DNA of 64,000 nt from contig OZ005617.1 in NCBI GenBank assembly GCA_963930655.1, positions 15,094,068-15,158,067 of the forward strand, in the 5' to 3' direction. This document shows positions 21,500 through 32,884 of the stretch, piece by piece. The position numbers and the translations under genes were made by a program. The notes under the pieces are model-generated. The model searched no databases and was not told the DNA's origin. It saw only the letters and a program-made list of their open reading frames with translations. Numbering within the stretch: the first letter of the stretch is position 1; every line of letters begins with the position of its first letter. The stretch comes from Myrica gale. Taxonomy: Eukaryota; Streptophyta; Magnoliopsida; Fagales; Myricaceae.

Positions 21500-23612
21500 G
21501 TGTAGTTTTTCCACAATGGACCCACCAAGACATTAGCACTGGGTTGGGGAGGAAGGGGGGGAGAGATTAGCAACCATCCAGACATGAACGTCAAGTCAAA
21601 ATGCAGATGAATGAAAACCAAAGAAATTGTGGACGTCAAATGAAGAAAACAGGACTAACCATTTGAGTTTAGGATCAGTGAAAACAGGGCCCTTTTTCAT
21701 GCATCCGAGATAAGTCTGAGAATGGGAGCGCTCTTTTGCCAAAAGCAGTGAGAGGCGATCTGAAATTAAGGGAAAGTACTTAAATGAATAAAAGCACAGA
21801 AAATCTAGCAAAGAAAATCTCAGAAAGAAAGCATCTAAGTATACTGAATATTAGCCTTGTCAATCTAGTCACCTGGCCTTAGATAAATGTCATCATCTGC
21901 CTTAACATAAAACTCAGAGTCAAAAAGTGCATATGCAGCTTTAAAGAAAGCTAACCTGCAATTCGAACAGAGAAGAGTTTGATTTTACACTAAAAGCCAA
22001 AAACCATGGAAGATGTCAATTATCTTATCATTTGAACTAACGTTTTGTATGGGAGCTTACTATACTCCTCTTCAATATCCAGTAGCAAGAAATCATCATA
22101 TTTTGCTACCTCCTTCTTGAGTTCTGACATCTTTGATTTATCTTTGGTTCTACCTATGACAAACCTGAAAGCCAAACCAGTTGCTTCTTCCAACCTGCAT
22201 GACACAAGCCAATCCATAAGGTGATTAACATCAAATAGACAGATATGTTATTAACATCTGAAACACATGACATGTATTAGCTAACTGGAATTTGCAAGCC
22301 CATTAACATTCACAGCTATGCGATAACAAAAGCAACATGTTTTAAAAAACAAAACAAAAAGAAGTTGCGTGTACAGGCTCTCGAATTGTAAAAACCAAAA
22401 TACTTAACCACTACATCACTTTTTGTGAAGAACCTGGCCTGCCTGACAGCCTTAGGCCCAAATTTTTTGTCTCGCCTCAAGAGAAATGCTTCTCATTCTT
22501 TACTTCCATGAGCATCACTGCCATAACATCATCCCCGTCCTAAGACCTACCATGCTGACTAGATTCTAATGTGTCTAGCTTTCAGCCACACCTACTGATG
22601 TGAGCATTAAGAATCAAATTAGACCAGCGGAAACTCCTAGTCACCTATATTCCCCATTGACATAGTTCCTAGTGAAGCAAAAAAAAAAGGCTCACTTTGA
22701 ACATCAAACAAGAATGAGTATGCTACATGAGGGCTTACTCCAAAATGCTGCTTCCGGGAAGTTGATCTAGATTGGAGACGAAAGAATGGTTTCTAACTCA
22801 CCAAAAGATAAAACCCAACCAAAAATTAAATAACTTTCTTCTTATGCTCCTTTCAAATTATACTACACGAACTAAATTGACCTCACAGGACTACAAAACT
22901 TGTTCATTCATTCAATCGTTGCTTGTGGCCCGAGCTCCATCCACACCTGTCCCATAATTAAATACCAACAAGACTACATCCACTATTTCTTGAGCTGCTT
23001 CATCACTAGGATCAGTGAGGAAAGAAAGCTCAACAGATTTCCTGGATTCACAAACCCAGAGAACTGCTGGAGAAAGATTTAATGCTAGTAATATCTTGAA
23101 ATTGTACCATAAATCAGAGGTGAACAATAGCATTTTTATGGTAACAATGAGTCGGTCCTCACATAACGTAGCAGATGCAGGCACAGATATATACATATTT
23201 GTCCAACTAAGATTGATGTCAAGGAATATAGAGGAAAAGGAAATCCACACCTTTCAAGGCCTTGGCGATCGGAGGGCATCCAAGTCTGGCGCAAGGACTG
23301 CCTGCGGCCCACGGATCCAAACCCCGTCTGAATGCCCACAAACCCCATCACCTTGTGCCTCTTCTGATCTCCACCGCTCGAGTATCCATTAATACCATTC
23401 CCGCTCCCATCCCCACTGCCTCGCTCCCAGACCACTCTGACCGATCTCGGCTCGGCGTTAGAGCAATGCCTCGGGCCGAGGATCTCGGAGATTACGAAAA
23501 AGAACGCAGGGATTCCGATTAAGAGGCAGGAGGCAAGGATCAGGACCGTCGATCTGCGCGAGGACGCCGACGACCGATGCTGAGCGTGGGACAATTTGGG
23601 CAGGGAACGCAT
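19379..23612 (-). CDS. GT31 family beta-1,3-galactosyltransferase-like protein, 346 aa, seven exons
   Basis: Minus-strand exons, first to last: 23612-23251, 22194-22042, 21955-21873, 21759-21660, 21202-21089, 20130-19988, 19464-19379 (stop TAG). They total 1,041 nt and stay in frame at every junction. Predicted Golgi type II membrane enzyme: a short basic N-terminus, one hydrophobic anchor at about residues 22-44, then the catalytic domain. Visible family features are [19 protein letters not shown] with RQTW (about 89-110), [10 protein letters not shown], the DxD-type metal and UDP-sugar site [13 protein letters not shown] (about 189-201), [13 protein letters not shown], and the NEDVTIG motif (about 277). 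Length and pattern fit the plant group containing Arabidopsis B3GALT12-14. Exact acceptor and linkage cannot be read from sequence. Intron 5 uses a GC donor. Intron 4 to 3 boundaries are ordinary GT-AG. The gene looks intact. Confidence 0.93.
21087..21088 (-). promoter_or_regulatory. GC splice donor (GC-AG intron) of the GT31 gene
   Basis: The exon ends AATAG and the intron begins GCAAGT, the usual extended consensus for GC donors. The acceptor TTTCAG is at 20136-20131. Only this choice joins RNN to [10 protein letters not shown] in frame with the family pattern. Confidence 0.85.
21463..21497. repeat. CT microsatellite in GT31 intron 4
   Basis: CT-rich simple repeat with TCTA interruptions. 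Confidence 0.85.
22370..22440 (-). repeat. tRNA-like (SINE-like) fragment in GT31 intron 1
   Basis: On the minus strand, a box-A-like GTGATGTAGTGGTTAAGTA is followed by a weak box-B-like CAATTCGAGAGCC. No clear tail or duplication. Confidence 0.3.
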
Positions 23613-23987
23613 GCTGATAAGAAAGAGAGGGGAAACAAAAAAAACCTACTAGAGGTTTCCTGTTCGTGTGGTTATACGAAGGCGCCGGTGTGAACTTCTT
23701 GGTTTCATGGCGACGCCTATGAATGAGAGACGCGGTGGCTCACAAACAAGAAAAATGAGAGACGCGGTGGCTCACGATCTCAGTGGCACGGGAGAAAGCG
23801 TCATATTGTAGTTCGGATCCGGACCTTCAGCCCGAATAAAAATTTGAATGGATCCCCGCTAAAGATTGCTGTTGCCGTAAATTTTAGGCGTGGTGGATCC
23901 CAAATCGGCCACAGAGGTATTTTCTGTCGTAAATTAGTCCACTAGGAATTATTTAAAGCTTGTGTTGGTCTTTACGTCGACCTGAGT
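23613..23987 (-). promoter_or_regulatory. GT31 upstream region with a 32-bp direct repeat
   Basis: Immediately 5' of the GT31 start. ATGAGAGACGCGGTGGCTCA occurs at 23723 and again at 23755, giving a 32-bp period. No confident TATA box; the promoter and 5' UTR are inferred from position. Confidence 0.45.
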
Positions 23988-24183
23988 GTTGTGTTTGTGT
24001 TGTAAAATTTTAGTGTTGTTAAAATTTTAGATATTGGGTTTAGTGAAAAAGTGAAGAGAGAGATAATTTTTTATATTTTTTGTAGTAAATAGTAATGATT
24101 TGATGGGGAAAGAGATATTATATTGTAATATTTAATTGTTTTAAAATTTTAGAGAGGGTAAAATTTTGGTACACAAACGCACC
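23988..24183. mobile_element. Tourist-like MITE, about 196 bp
   Basis: Left end GTTGTGTTTGTGTTGTAAAA; right end reversed GGTGCGTTTGTGTACCAAAA. The interior is nearly the same as the copy at 2754-2947. No clear target duplication remains. Confidence 0.65.
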
Positions 24184-24406
24184 ATATTAGTTTTTTTAGA
24201 CATTCAGAAAAAAAAGAGTATGTTTTTTTAGACAGAAAAAAGTTCCTACGTAATTAATTGAGATACATCGAGATTAATTGTTGACTCCCACTTGCCCCTC
24301 CCAGCAACCAAATCAGCTAAATTGCCATGTGGGATGAGTCTACCTCAAAACTTCAGCATATAGTTGGCCACATGAAATAGAATGACCCAGCTGATAATTT
24401 ATCTCG

Positions 24407-24567
24407 GGAGATGTTTGATTGCCGAAGCCAGATTAAAAAAACTACAAAATAATATATATCTTTCCTATCAAATAATTCATTATTATTATAATATTCATTC
24501 AAATCTTCTCTCTCGTCATTTTTTCACCAACCTCTATACCCCAAAATTTTAACAATCAAACATCACC
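24407..24567. mobile_element. MITE-like element, about 161 bp
   Basis: Left end GGAGATGTTTGATTG and right end reversed GGTGATGTTTGATTG form a good inverted repeat. The interior has TCTCTCGTCATTTTTTCACC and CCAAAATTTTAAC, like the other copies. Target duplication unclear. Confidence 0.6.
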
Positions 24568-24892
24568 AATTTGGTTAGTGAGAGATTATGTGTATAGTCG
24601 CAATTGATCCTGACATGTCCCACTTAACTACCTAAGATTTTTTCTGGCCAGTAGCACACTTGAGAAAACAAAATGATCATCACAGTCTAAAAATAATTTC
24701 AAATAATTTCACAAGGATTAATTTAGAACGGAAGATACACTAAAGACTAATTTGAGATTGACAATACCAGAAGCACAAATGGAGAAATTAAGCCTAAATT
24801 TTAGTCTTGAGGTGACCCAAGTGGCAGATTTGCTTTTCAAGTCGACAATGTTCAGACACAGCAAGATTGGATGAAGAGAGAGCTAAAAAAAA
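24568..24892. other. Unassigned spacer
   Basis: No gene or defined repeat seen. Confidence 0.4.
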
Positions 24893-24903
24893 TAAAAATC
24901 TTA

Positions 24904-27139
24904 GGGTAATTTCATTGTTCGTCCCTTAAGTATGAACAAAAATGAATGTCGTCCCACCAACTATCTTAACGGATTTTTATGTCTTTTAAGTTTAAAAAAT
25001 GATTAAAAGTCGTCATCCGTCCATTTTTGGCATTAAAACATATGGACTCCATGAACACATGACTCCCACATGATATTCACCCATATCATTTTACCAATTT
25101 CCCTTCTCCCTATTTTCACGTTCTTCTACATTATCTCGACATCTTCACTTACAACCATTGTCTTGTCTCTCTCTTCCCTCCGCCATCCCGTGGTCAAGAT
25201 CTGCTCTTGCCATCGACCATTTTCAGAAGCGTAAGTGAAGCAAATGCGATAACCATTTTCTTGAAGGTTTAGACACTCATGTTTTTCCTTTTCTTACTTG
25301 ATTTTAAGATATGAATGTTGTGGGTATTTTTGTTTTTTCTTATCTCAATCGTCCAAATGTTCGAATCACACAATAGCTTTAGCTATGCAAGTGAACAAAG
25401 TGAATCTTCTACAGAGGGTCCAAGATGTTTCTGTGATTTGAGAGCAAACTCGACTACTGCATTCATGGATGAAAACTTTGGCAGATGATTCTAGGGTTGA
25501 GTGAAGTACAAAGTTAGTTACCAATCTTGACTACTAGTTGTTTAAATTAATGGTGGTAGGATGGTGCTTATTATAATTATTTTGCATGGAGATCCTAAGA
25601 TGTGCGCATATGGATGAAGGGTTATTCGCCAACTCTAAGCAATGCACGATCAGACGATTGGTGAACAAGTTTCTTTGGAATCAATTTATAGAGAGCTCCG
25701 ACAACAAAAAACATTCATTGAGGCCATGACTGCACAACATCAAAAACATCTTGCTGCCATGGCTTCGTAACATTGAGCCATAATCAATTCCATGACTGCA
25801 CAACATCGAGAGGAGATTTAGGTGGTGAGAAAGGATTCAGAGGTCCAAAAGAGGGGTTATATGGCTGCATTGGTCTTCAGTTGGTGTTTTTTTGGTGGAA
25901 TTTTGGTTGCTCAAGTATATGGTACTGGTGTGTACTCATTTGAGGCACATGTTACTAGAGTGAGATGTTTATTGTTTGGAGATCTTGTTGACACAATTAT
26001 ATGCTGTATTATTTTAAGTTCTACTTTAATGCTTAATGTAAGGATGTTTGTTAACGGTTATTGTAAAGATGGTTGTTAACAGTCAATTTACATGGAACTG
26101 TTTAGTTGACTCCAGTCAGAGTTGTTTGTGCTTGTCAATGCTAAAGTGCACAATATGCATTCACCCAATGCAATAATTGGTCCCTACTTTACAATAAACC
26201 ATGACCAATGCTTTACAATAAACCATGATCAATGTTTTACAATAAAGTGTCATTTGACCACAAAAAAACTGGCAGTAACCTTTACTTTACAATAAGCATT
26301 ACAATTAAAAATACATTAAAACCATACTTTCATATTGTAAACATCATCATAGGAAATGCAAAGGGAACCACACGAGACCACATGTTGTCGGCCACAGAAC
26401 ACATGCATAAACAATTGATAATTTAAAATCAAAATTCCAACCAACGAGACCACACTCACAAAGCCAAGGAAATACATATAAATAGTCAAGGGTTTGGACG
26501 AATATCATCGCCACACCCCCCACTCTCAAACAACCCTAATCCTTAACATTCTGACAAAATCCACATAATCAAATATCTTATGAAACCCATTCGGCCATGT
26601 TCAAATTATCATGTTTGGAAAATAAATAGGAATATAAGGAAAAAAATCAATGTTTACCGTGCTTGTCTTCTCTTCTCAACATCCAATCTAGGGCTTCGGG
26701 GCTTCGATACGCGTGGGTAAATCCATTCAGGATTCCTACATTCAATCGGTTAATACCAATAGAATCCAGATGTCCAAAGTTAATATGAAAACAAATCGGG
26801 AGGGGATGGTTGATCTTCGACAGCTTGGTCGTGTAGATTTCGAAAGCAGGTGTCTGGATTTCAATAGGGAGGTTGTCGCAAAATGAATTCCCACGTGAAG
26901 GGACCAACGGGGTTAGGGTTAGTCTCCTTCACTTATGGAGGGTAAATTGGTAAAGTGATATGTGTAAATATCACGTGGGAGGCATGTGTTCATGGAATCC
27001 GTCTATTTTAAAGTAAAAAATGGCGGAAGACGACTTTTGATCATTATGAAACTTAAAGGACATAAAAATTCTTTAAAATAGTTGGTGGGACGAAGTTGAT
27101 TTTTGTTCATACTTAAAGGGTCGAACAATGAAATTACCC
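24904..27139. mobile_element. Mutator-like element, 2,236 bp, carrying a GRF zinc-finger gene copy
   Basis: Left end GGGTAATTTCATTGTTCG and right end CGAACAATGAAATTACCC are exact reverse complements. Similarity continues inward about 200 bp (to about 25107, and from about 26938). The flanking duplication TAAAAATCTTA is exact on both sides (24893-24903, 27140-27150; 11 bp as read, within or just above the usual Mutator 9-11). There is no transposase. The interior holds a decayed GRF zinc-finger gene (25357-26079). The opposite strand has an 86-codon open stretch (26907-26647) with no recognisable domain. Gene-carrying, transposase-less elements of this sort are called Pack-MULEs; that label is my inference. 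Confidence 0.85.
25357..26079 (+). pseudogene. GRF-type zinc-finger protein gene, decayed, inside the Mutator-like element
   Basis: From ATG 25357 the frame reads MFESHNSF and then PRCFCDLRANSTTAFMDENF with GR, followed by stops where the finger would continue. This matches the GRF zinc-finger pattern (C-x-C, then N-x-GRRF-x-GC). A second piece (about 25588-25625), in a shifted frame, reads DPKMCAYG and RVIRQL. That is like the W-D-P-x-M-C segment that follows the finger. A coiled-coil-like stretch comes next (RELRQQKTFIEAMTAQHQKH, about 25690-25750). Last is an open segment (25822-26079) with a membrane-like run ALVFSWCFFGGILV. This layout (GRF finger, coiled coil, C-terminal hydrophobic segment) is that of the small plant proteins annotated as At4g04775-like. 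Stops, frameshifts and an apparent intron make it a pseudogene. Confidence 0.6.
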
Positions 27140-27779
27140 TAAAAATCTTAGTGTTGTACTTTTACGAACCTGCTGGTTATTACTAATTGAAAAAAAAGCA
27201 TGCTTGTTATTAGGGTTGTTCAGTGCACTGGAAAAATCTGGTGGCACCGGCACCGGGTTGCCGGTACCCGGCTTAACTGGTGCCGGTGCCAGTTTGCTGT
27301 TTTGTGAAAAATTCGGGGGTATTCCCGGTTCCCAAGAAACCATGTTTTTTTAATAAAAAATTCAAAACGAAGAATTTTGTCAAAATACCCATTTCTTTTC
27401 ACTTTCGACAGATCCCCTCCCTCCCGAAGATTCATACCCCACCCCATCTCGCCTCTCTCTCTCCCCGCCCTCTCCTGGGCACAGGCGGCAGTAGCCCAGC
27501 CCTTCGACGACCACAACGTCTGCCGGCTACCGCACCTCCCTTTGTCGACCACAACTTCTTCCTCTTCTCCCATCCTTCACGCGTCAATCTCTCATCTCCT
27601 CTGTCATATCTCTCTCAAGACTTGAGATTCATTTAGGTATGTTGTTAAAATTCAATGGGTTTGTTGATTTTTATTTGTTATATTGAAGTATTAATACATA
27701 TATTATTGTTTAACTTTTTTCCCTTTGATTGTGATTTATAGGGTTTGCCAATTTTGGGGTTCCAGTAGAAAAGAGAGAA

Positions 27780-30700
27780 ATGGAAGAAAATAGGGCTGAG
27801 ATTTCTACTACTCTGCTGGTACGTTTGAATGAATTCATGTGTAACTTGTGAACTTTTAAATTTTGTACGTGTGAACACATCAATATTTAGATACTGATAT
27901 GTGTATGTTGGCTTTTAAGATCGTAACGTGATAGATGTAGACGACAAAGGTCTTAACCATTTTAGTATGTTGTGTGTAACTCCATCTAAGAATAAAGCTA
28001 GAAATAGAACCTATGGGGTTCAGCTGCAGTAAAATACTCATATAAGTTGTCATTCTGAATGTTCCACCATATGTTTAATGAGTTTGGAAGCAGTATTTAA
28101 ATGTCCAGATAAGTGCTTCAATTGGATATGTTTTTGTTTTTGATCTTGTATTTTGGTGGATAAAAGATCGTGCATATCACATGCTGAATCGGTAGACTCA
28201 TATATTGTGACACCCCTCTTTATTTTCAGCTGTTGGACATATTTAAAAACTAGTATAATATGTTATTTGGAGACTAATTGACAAGGGTAAGTTTGGAAAA
28301 AAGTTGAGAGATTTTGTGTGATTTCCTTTTTCCCTCATGATTGCCTAGGATAGTGTAACACCCCTCTCTTTTTCACATGTTTGATATCTCTTATAGCATA
28401 TCTCTATATATTCGTATGTGATGTTATGTTTAAATTATATCTTCCTTGAGTTTCCATTATTTCTCATAGATTTGCTTTGCACATTTTAAGTCTCTTCATT
28501 TTGAACATTAGTAGTTGTATTTGGTTTTATATTTTTCTGATACTTGTGCATATTTGTCACTTTTGACATTTTGACATTAGGCTATTTAACGTTACTAAAG
28601 ATTCACGTTTTGTCACTTTGCTTTGTATTCCTTTTATCACGTTTCTTAATGGTGGCCGAATTTCTAACTTTTACGTTAGGGTATTACGTGCTTTTAAGTT
28701 GCCCATAGCTTCTAACCTATGCCTTGGATGAATTTCCTCTCCCCTTTGCATTTATTGCCATCCTATCTTGTGTTACTTTTCTCTCTTTTAGCCGCCTAGA
28801 TGGAGCTTGGTCATTACCTCATGTGTTGACTTAGTTGCATGCAAAAAGAGACGTGTGATATGGGGACTTCGGTGGCTGCAGGTGTATGGGTGCAATTTGG
28901 TTTGTAGAGTTAGCCGAATGAGTGCCTACCTAGTTACGTAGGATAAGAGAGAAGATCAATATTAAAAGAAGAGAAGAGAAGTACAAAAAGTGTGAGTAAA
29001 TCTTGCCAAAAGTGATAGGAGAAGGAGAGAATGACAACCGACTGAAAGAAGAGGAAAAAGAAAGAAGAAGGAAAGGAGAAAGTGAGCAGTCGGGTAGGGT
29101 GAAGGTTCAGTCAGAGCAAAGAAAAACAAGGAGAAAATAGGTAAGGGGTTAGTTTGATTCTTAAAGGTTAGGAATGATTTCATGTTAGGATCAATAAAAT
29201 GTCATCAAGCATGTAGGCTGAGATTTTGATCAGATAACATGTTCATTATCATGGTAGAAGGGAGATTAGGTTGATGGAATAAGGAAATCGCAGAGGTTTA
29301 CATGAGAAAATGGAGGAAGTCATGAAATAGGTCAAATAGGTCTCCTTTGTATTAAATTTGAGGTCAATACGATTAGGCAATGATCGCAAGGGTCAAATGG
29401 GATCGTCTGGACCCCAGATTTGGAGGGTAGCTTAGAACAGGTTAGGAAATCTCTGGTTAAAATTTCAGCTCATTTGAAGTTATGGTTAGGAAGTTATTAG
29501 CTTTCAAAGTTAGGGGTAAAACTGTAAAGTTCTCTAAAAAGGGTCACTTTAGGTATATTCTAATTCGGCTTTGAATTTTGCTTTTTGGACTGACCTAGTT
29601 GGGCCCTAGGACCCCTGAACCTTCTTTAGGTTATCAGCTCATTTTATGGCTCATCACAAGACTGAGACATCGGGGTTATGACAACATTACAACATTTGTC
29701 CATATTTCAAGAGAAATAAAAGGGGTCGTTAGATGTTGGGAAAATGTTCTTGACTCACGATGCTGAGAAGTCAACGGGGTCTGATGCTGGGATGATGGGG
29801 GTGGCATGAAAGTTTTGTGAGAAGAATATTACAGATCTGATTGCTAGAATGATAATTGTCGATGATATGCCTTTTATTATGATTCAGAAACATGAATTTA
29901 GGAATTTAATTCATTATCTGGATTCATAGATTTAAAATACCATCTAGGATAACAATTATGAGGCATTGCATGAAACTATATTTGAAGGAGAAGGATAAGT
30001 TGAAGCATCTAATTCGAACGAATGGGTATAGAGTGTATTTTACCACAGACACTTGGACATCGATTTAAAATTTTAATTATATGTGTTTGACTGGACACTT
30101 CATCGATGATAATTTGACCTTGAATAAGAGAATTTTGTCTTTTAGGAGGGTGTGAGATCATAAGGGGGCTAGTATTGCTAAGGAAATAGAAGACTGTATG
30201 AATTATTGGGGGATACAAAAGATTCTTATGATAACAGTTGACAATGTCTCCTCTAATGACACTGCAATTGAATATTTAAAGAGGAGGTAATTGCTAAAAG
30301 ATACTCTAGATGTAGGGAGGATTGTTGTGGCCATGAATTCCTACACTTGAGATGTTGTGCACATATTTTGAATTTGATAGTGTTTGAGGGGTTGAAAGAG
30401 GTTGATAAGTCAATTGCTAAGGTTTGAAATATGATTAAGTATGTTAAGTCATTACCCAAAGGTTAGACAAGTTTAAAAAACGTGTACAGATTAAAAAGAT
30501 TACATTTACTCAATTTTTTACTCTTGATGTTACCACATAACTCAACTTATTTGATGTTGGACGTGACTTTGAAGTATCAAGAGGCATTTGAGTTGATGTT
30601 GGATGAGAATGGACACTTTTTATTGTATTTAGGCGAAGAGAGGCATGGGAGGAGAGGATTAGCCCCCCCACACTCGATGATTGGGAGCACATCCTCTACT

Positions 30701-31520
30701 TTGTAAAGTTCTTGAAGTTATTTTATGAAGTAGCAATAAAAATGTCGGGATCAAATGTGTCTACTGCTAATGTCTATTTGGAGGAATTGGCAAAGATGCG
30801 TAGGCATTGGACAAGTATTCCTCTAGTAATGATATTTTGCTTAAGGAGATGACATCCCTCATGAAAACGAAGTATAACAAGTATTGGGGTGATTTGATGA
30901 AAGTGAATAGACTTTTATTTGTTACAGCGTTGCTTGATCCAAGAAACAAGATGATTGTGCTGAATTATTGGTTTAAGAAAGTATTGGGAGAAGAGGAAGG
31001 TCAAGTTATGACGTTAAATGTGAAGGCTACTTTAGAATGGTTGTTTACGGAATATAACAATGGCAACAATGGTAGTGTCGGGAAGGTGAGTGACAGTGAT
31101 AGTGTGACTTTGGAGGATAGCGAGGATTGAGATGAGTTTGATCTTGTAAGGACTGCTAGCCAAATTTCAAACCCCAAATTTGAGGTGGAGAGATATTTAT
31201 TAGAGTCAGTTGAATCAAAGGCTCATTCTTTTGCAATTTTGCTTTGGTGGAAGCTTAACTCTACTAAGTATCATATCCTTACCCGTATAGCTCGGGACAT
31301 GTTGGCAATTCTCATTACCACTATATCTTTTGAGTCAGTATTTAGCACTCGAGGTCGAGTCTTGGATTCCTTTCGGAGTTCATTAGCACCAAAAACTACA
31401 TAAGGTCTCATTTGTGCTCAAAATTGGATGAGATGCGACCCTATTGTAGAGGAGAGGACATGACCTCTGATATGACAGAAGATCCACAAACTTATACGCT
31501 TAACTCGAGTAATTTTATTT
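27780..31520 (+). pseudogene. hAT transposase, decayed
   Basis: A plausible first exon starts at ATG 27780 (MEENRAEISTTLL) and ends at a GT donor at 27819. The main body resumes after the LTR remnant, at about 29690. Recognisable pieces in order: ITDLIARMIIVDDMPF (about 29831), KLKHLIRTNGYRV with TTDTWTS (about 30000-30064), a family hallmark, and TGHFIDDNLTLNKRILSF. Next come the RCCAHILNLIVFEGL segment (about 30348) and MLDVTLKYQEAFE. The C-terminal dimerisation region (hATC) follows, with LSTKYHI-like LNSTKYHILTRIARDMLAI and ESVFSTRGRVLDSFRSSL (about 31255-31390). Multiple stops and frameshifts (for example after TWTSI and after FRRV) prevent translation. The N-terminal BED finger is not clearly visible, perhaps because the LTR lies there. 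Confidence 0.88.
28206..29684 (+). repeat. LTR-derived insertion inside the hAT element
   Basis: Two LTR-style starts occur in a row: TGTGACACCCCTC at 28206 and TGTAACACCCCTCTC at 28354. The right edge has an LTR-style end, CATCGGGGTTATGACA (to about 29684). No ORF lies between. The bases outside (TATAT or GATAG at left, ACATT at right) do not form a duplication, so borders are approximate. It may be a solo LTR of gypsy type with a duplicated or nested first 148 bp. Confidence 0.5.
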
Positions 31521-32024
31521 CTGCTTTTGTTAGTTTATTAGTTTGAATAATATTTTTATTTTTATAAATTATAACTTGGTGTATTTAAATGTATTGTGTA
31601 GAGTTATCCATCTTGGCGACTGAGATGAAGGAGTAGAGATTTTAAAAGAGTTACCCATCTTTAATATGTTCTTACTTCTCTAAGTTTATTATTTAGATTT
31701 TATTAGTTGAGACTTTAGATTCTCATCTTATCTTTTAAGACGATCTTTAATTTTATTGATTTTAGATTTCATTAGTTTAGATTTTATTGATATGTGATCA
31801 ATGAACCAAAATAAAAAAGAAAAAATACATTGGGTCAAATGTGTAAAATGCTAAAAAAATGCCCAATATGTATGTAGGTTAATCGGAAACCGCCACCGCT
31901 AAAACCACCACCACTAAGGGCCGATTTTTACCCTTAACAGTGTAGGTGTAGGTGACAATTATTTAAAAATCGGTCTATCCGGTAGCCGGCACCTACACTA
32001 GGGTTGAACAACCCTACTTGTTAT

Positions 32025-32594
32025 TGATATTATGTGTTAGGGGAAAATACACTTTTTACCCACGAATTATCACGTATTTTGCACTTTACATCTCAAATTA
32101 CTACGCTTGAGATATTGTATTTATAAACAACTCATTTCTAACACTTTTTTTACATCAAATTAGATAGAAAATGACTATTTAATATGAAACGTCGATTATG
32201 CCCTTAAAAATGTTAATTTACAATTTACATTTAAGAAAATAATTGTCATTTTTTTAAAAATAATCAATTTCCACCCAATTTGACAAAAAAAATAAATAGA
32301 TAGTGTAATGCGTTAAACATGAATAATTTGCGGATACAATGTCTCGAACGTGGAAAAGGGGAAATATTCACTTTTTTTAATAAATATTTTGAATGTAAAA
32401 AAATTACAAATAAACATCCAAAATCTCAAAAAATTCAATACTACCTCCAACACATTTTCACACAAACTCCAGTACTTTTTAAAACATATATTATCAAATC
32501 ATTTTGCAAGTTCATCACCAGACAATTATATACAAAATAATATAAATGTTTACTCTGGATTGAAATTTGCAATTAATGGAGGGAAAAAATTGAG
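32025..32594. other. AT-rich unassigned spacer
   Basis: No gene. It begins with GGGGAAAATACACTTTTTACCC (about 32040), a terminus-like phrase of transposon type, with no matching partner found. Confidence 0.4.
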
Positions 32595-32884
32595 ATCGAA
32601 AGAGATTTAAAGTTAAAAAGAGAGAATGAACTTACATAAATCGAAACAACGTCAAAATAAAATAAAGAAAAAAAATCAAGTTAAAATTATCATATGTAAA
32701 GCCGCAGAAGAAACTTAGTGGGTTAAGTGAAACTCGTCCATCGAAAGAGATTTAAAGTTAAAAAGAGAGAATGAACTTACATAAATCGAAACAACGTCAA
32801 AATAAAATAAAGAAAAAAAACCAAGTTAAAGTTATCATATGTAAAGCCGCAGAAGAAACTTAGTGGGTTAAGTGAAACTCGTCC
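32595..32884. repeat. Tandem duplication, two 145-bp units
   Basis: Unit 1 is 32595-32739 and unit 2 is 32740-32884, differing at only a few positions. Both begin ATCGAAAGAGATTTAAAG and end AACTCGTCC. Non-coding. Confidence 0.93.

Larger units (their letters stand above)
27211..32016 (+). mobile_element. hAT superfamily DNA transposon, 4.8 kb, with decayed transposase
   Basis: Left end TAGGGTTGTTCAGTG and right end reversed TAGGGTTGTTCAACC. A perfect 8-bp target duplication CTTGTTAT flanks it (27203-27210, 32017-32024). The subterminal region is GC-rich and palindrome-like (CACCGGCACCGGGTTGCCGG, about 27244), with related CCGGTAGCCGGC words near the right end. The interior encodes a broken hAT transposase and holds an LTR remnant at about 28206-29684. 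It was once autonomous in design but is now inactive. Confidence 0.92.

Noticed and set aside
26647..26907. 86-codon minus-strand ORF inside the Mutator-like element
   Set aside because: No domain recognised and it ends close to the right TIR; kept only as a note in the element entry.
31185..31403. Domesticated hAT gene
   Set aside because: The C-terminal dimerisation segment is open for 72 codons, but upstream transposase has many stops and the element keeps both termini and its duplication, so it is simply a decayed transposon.
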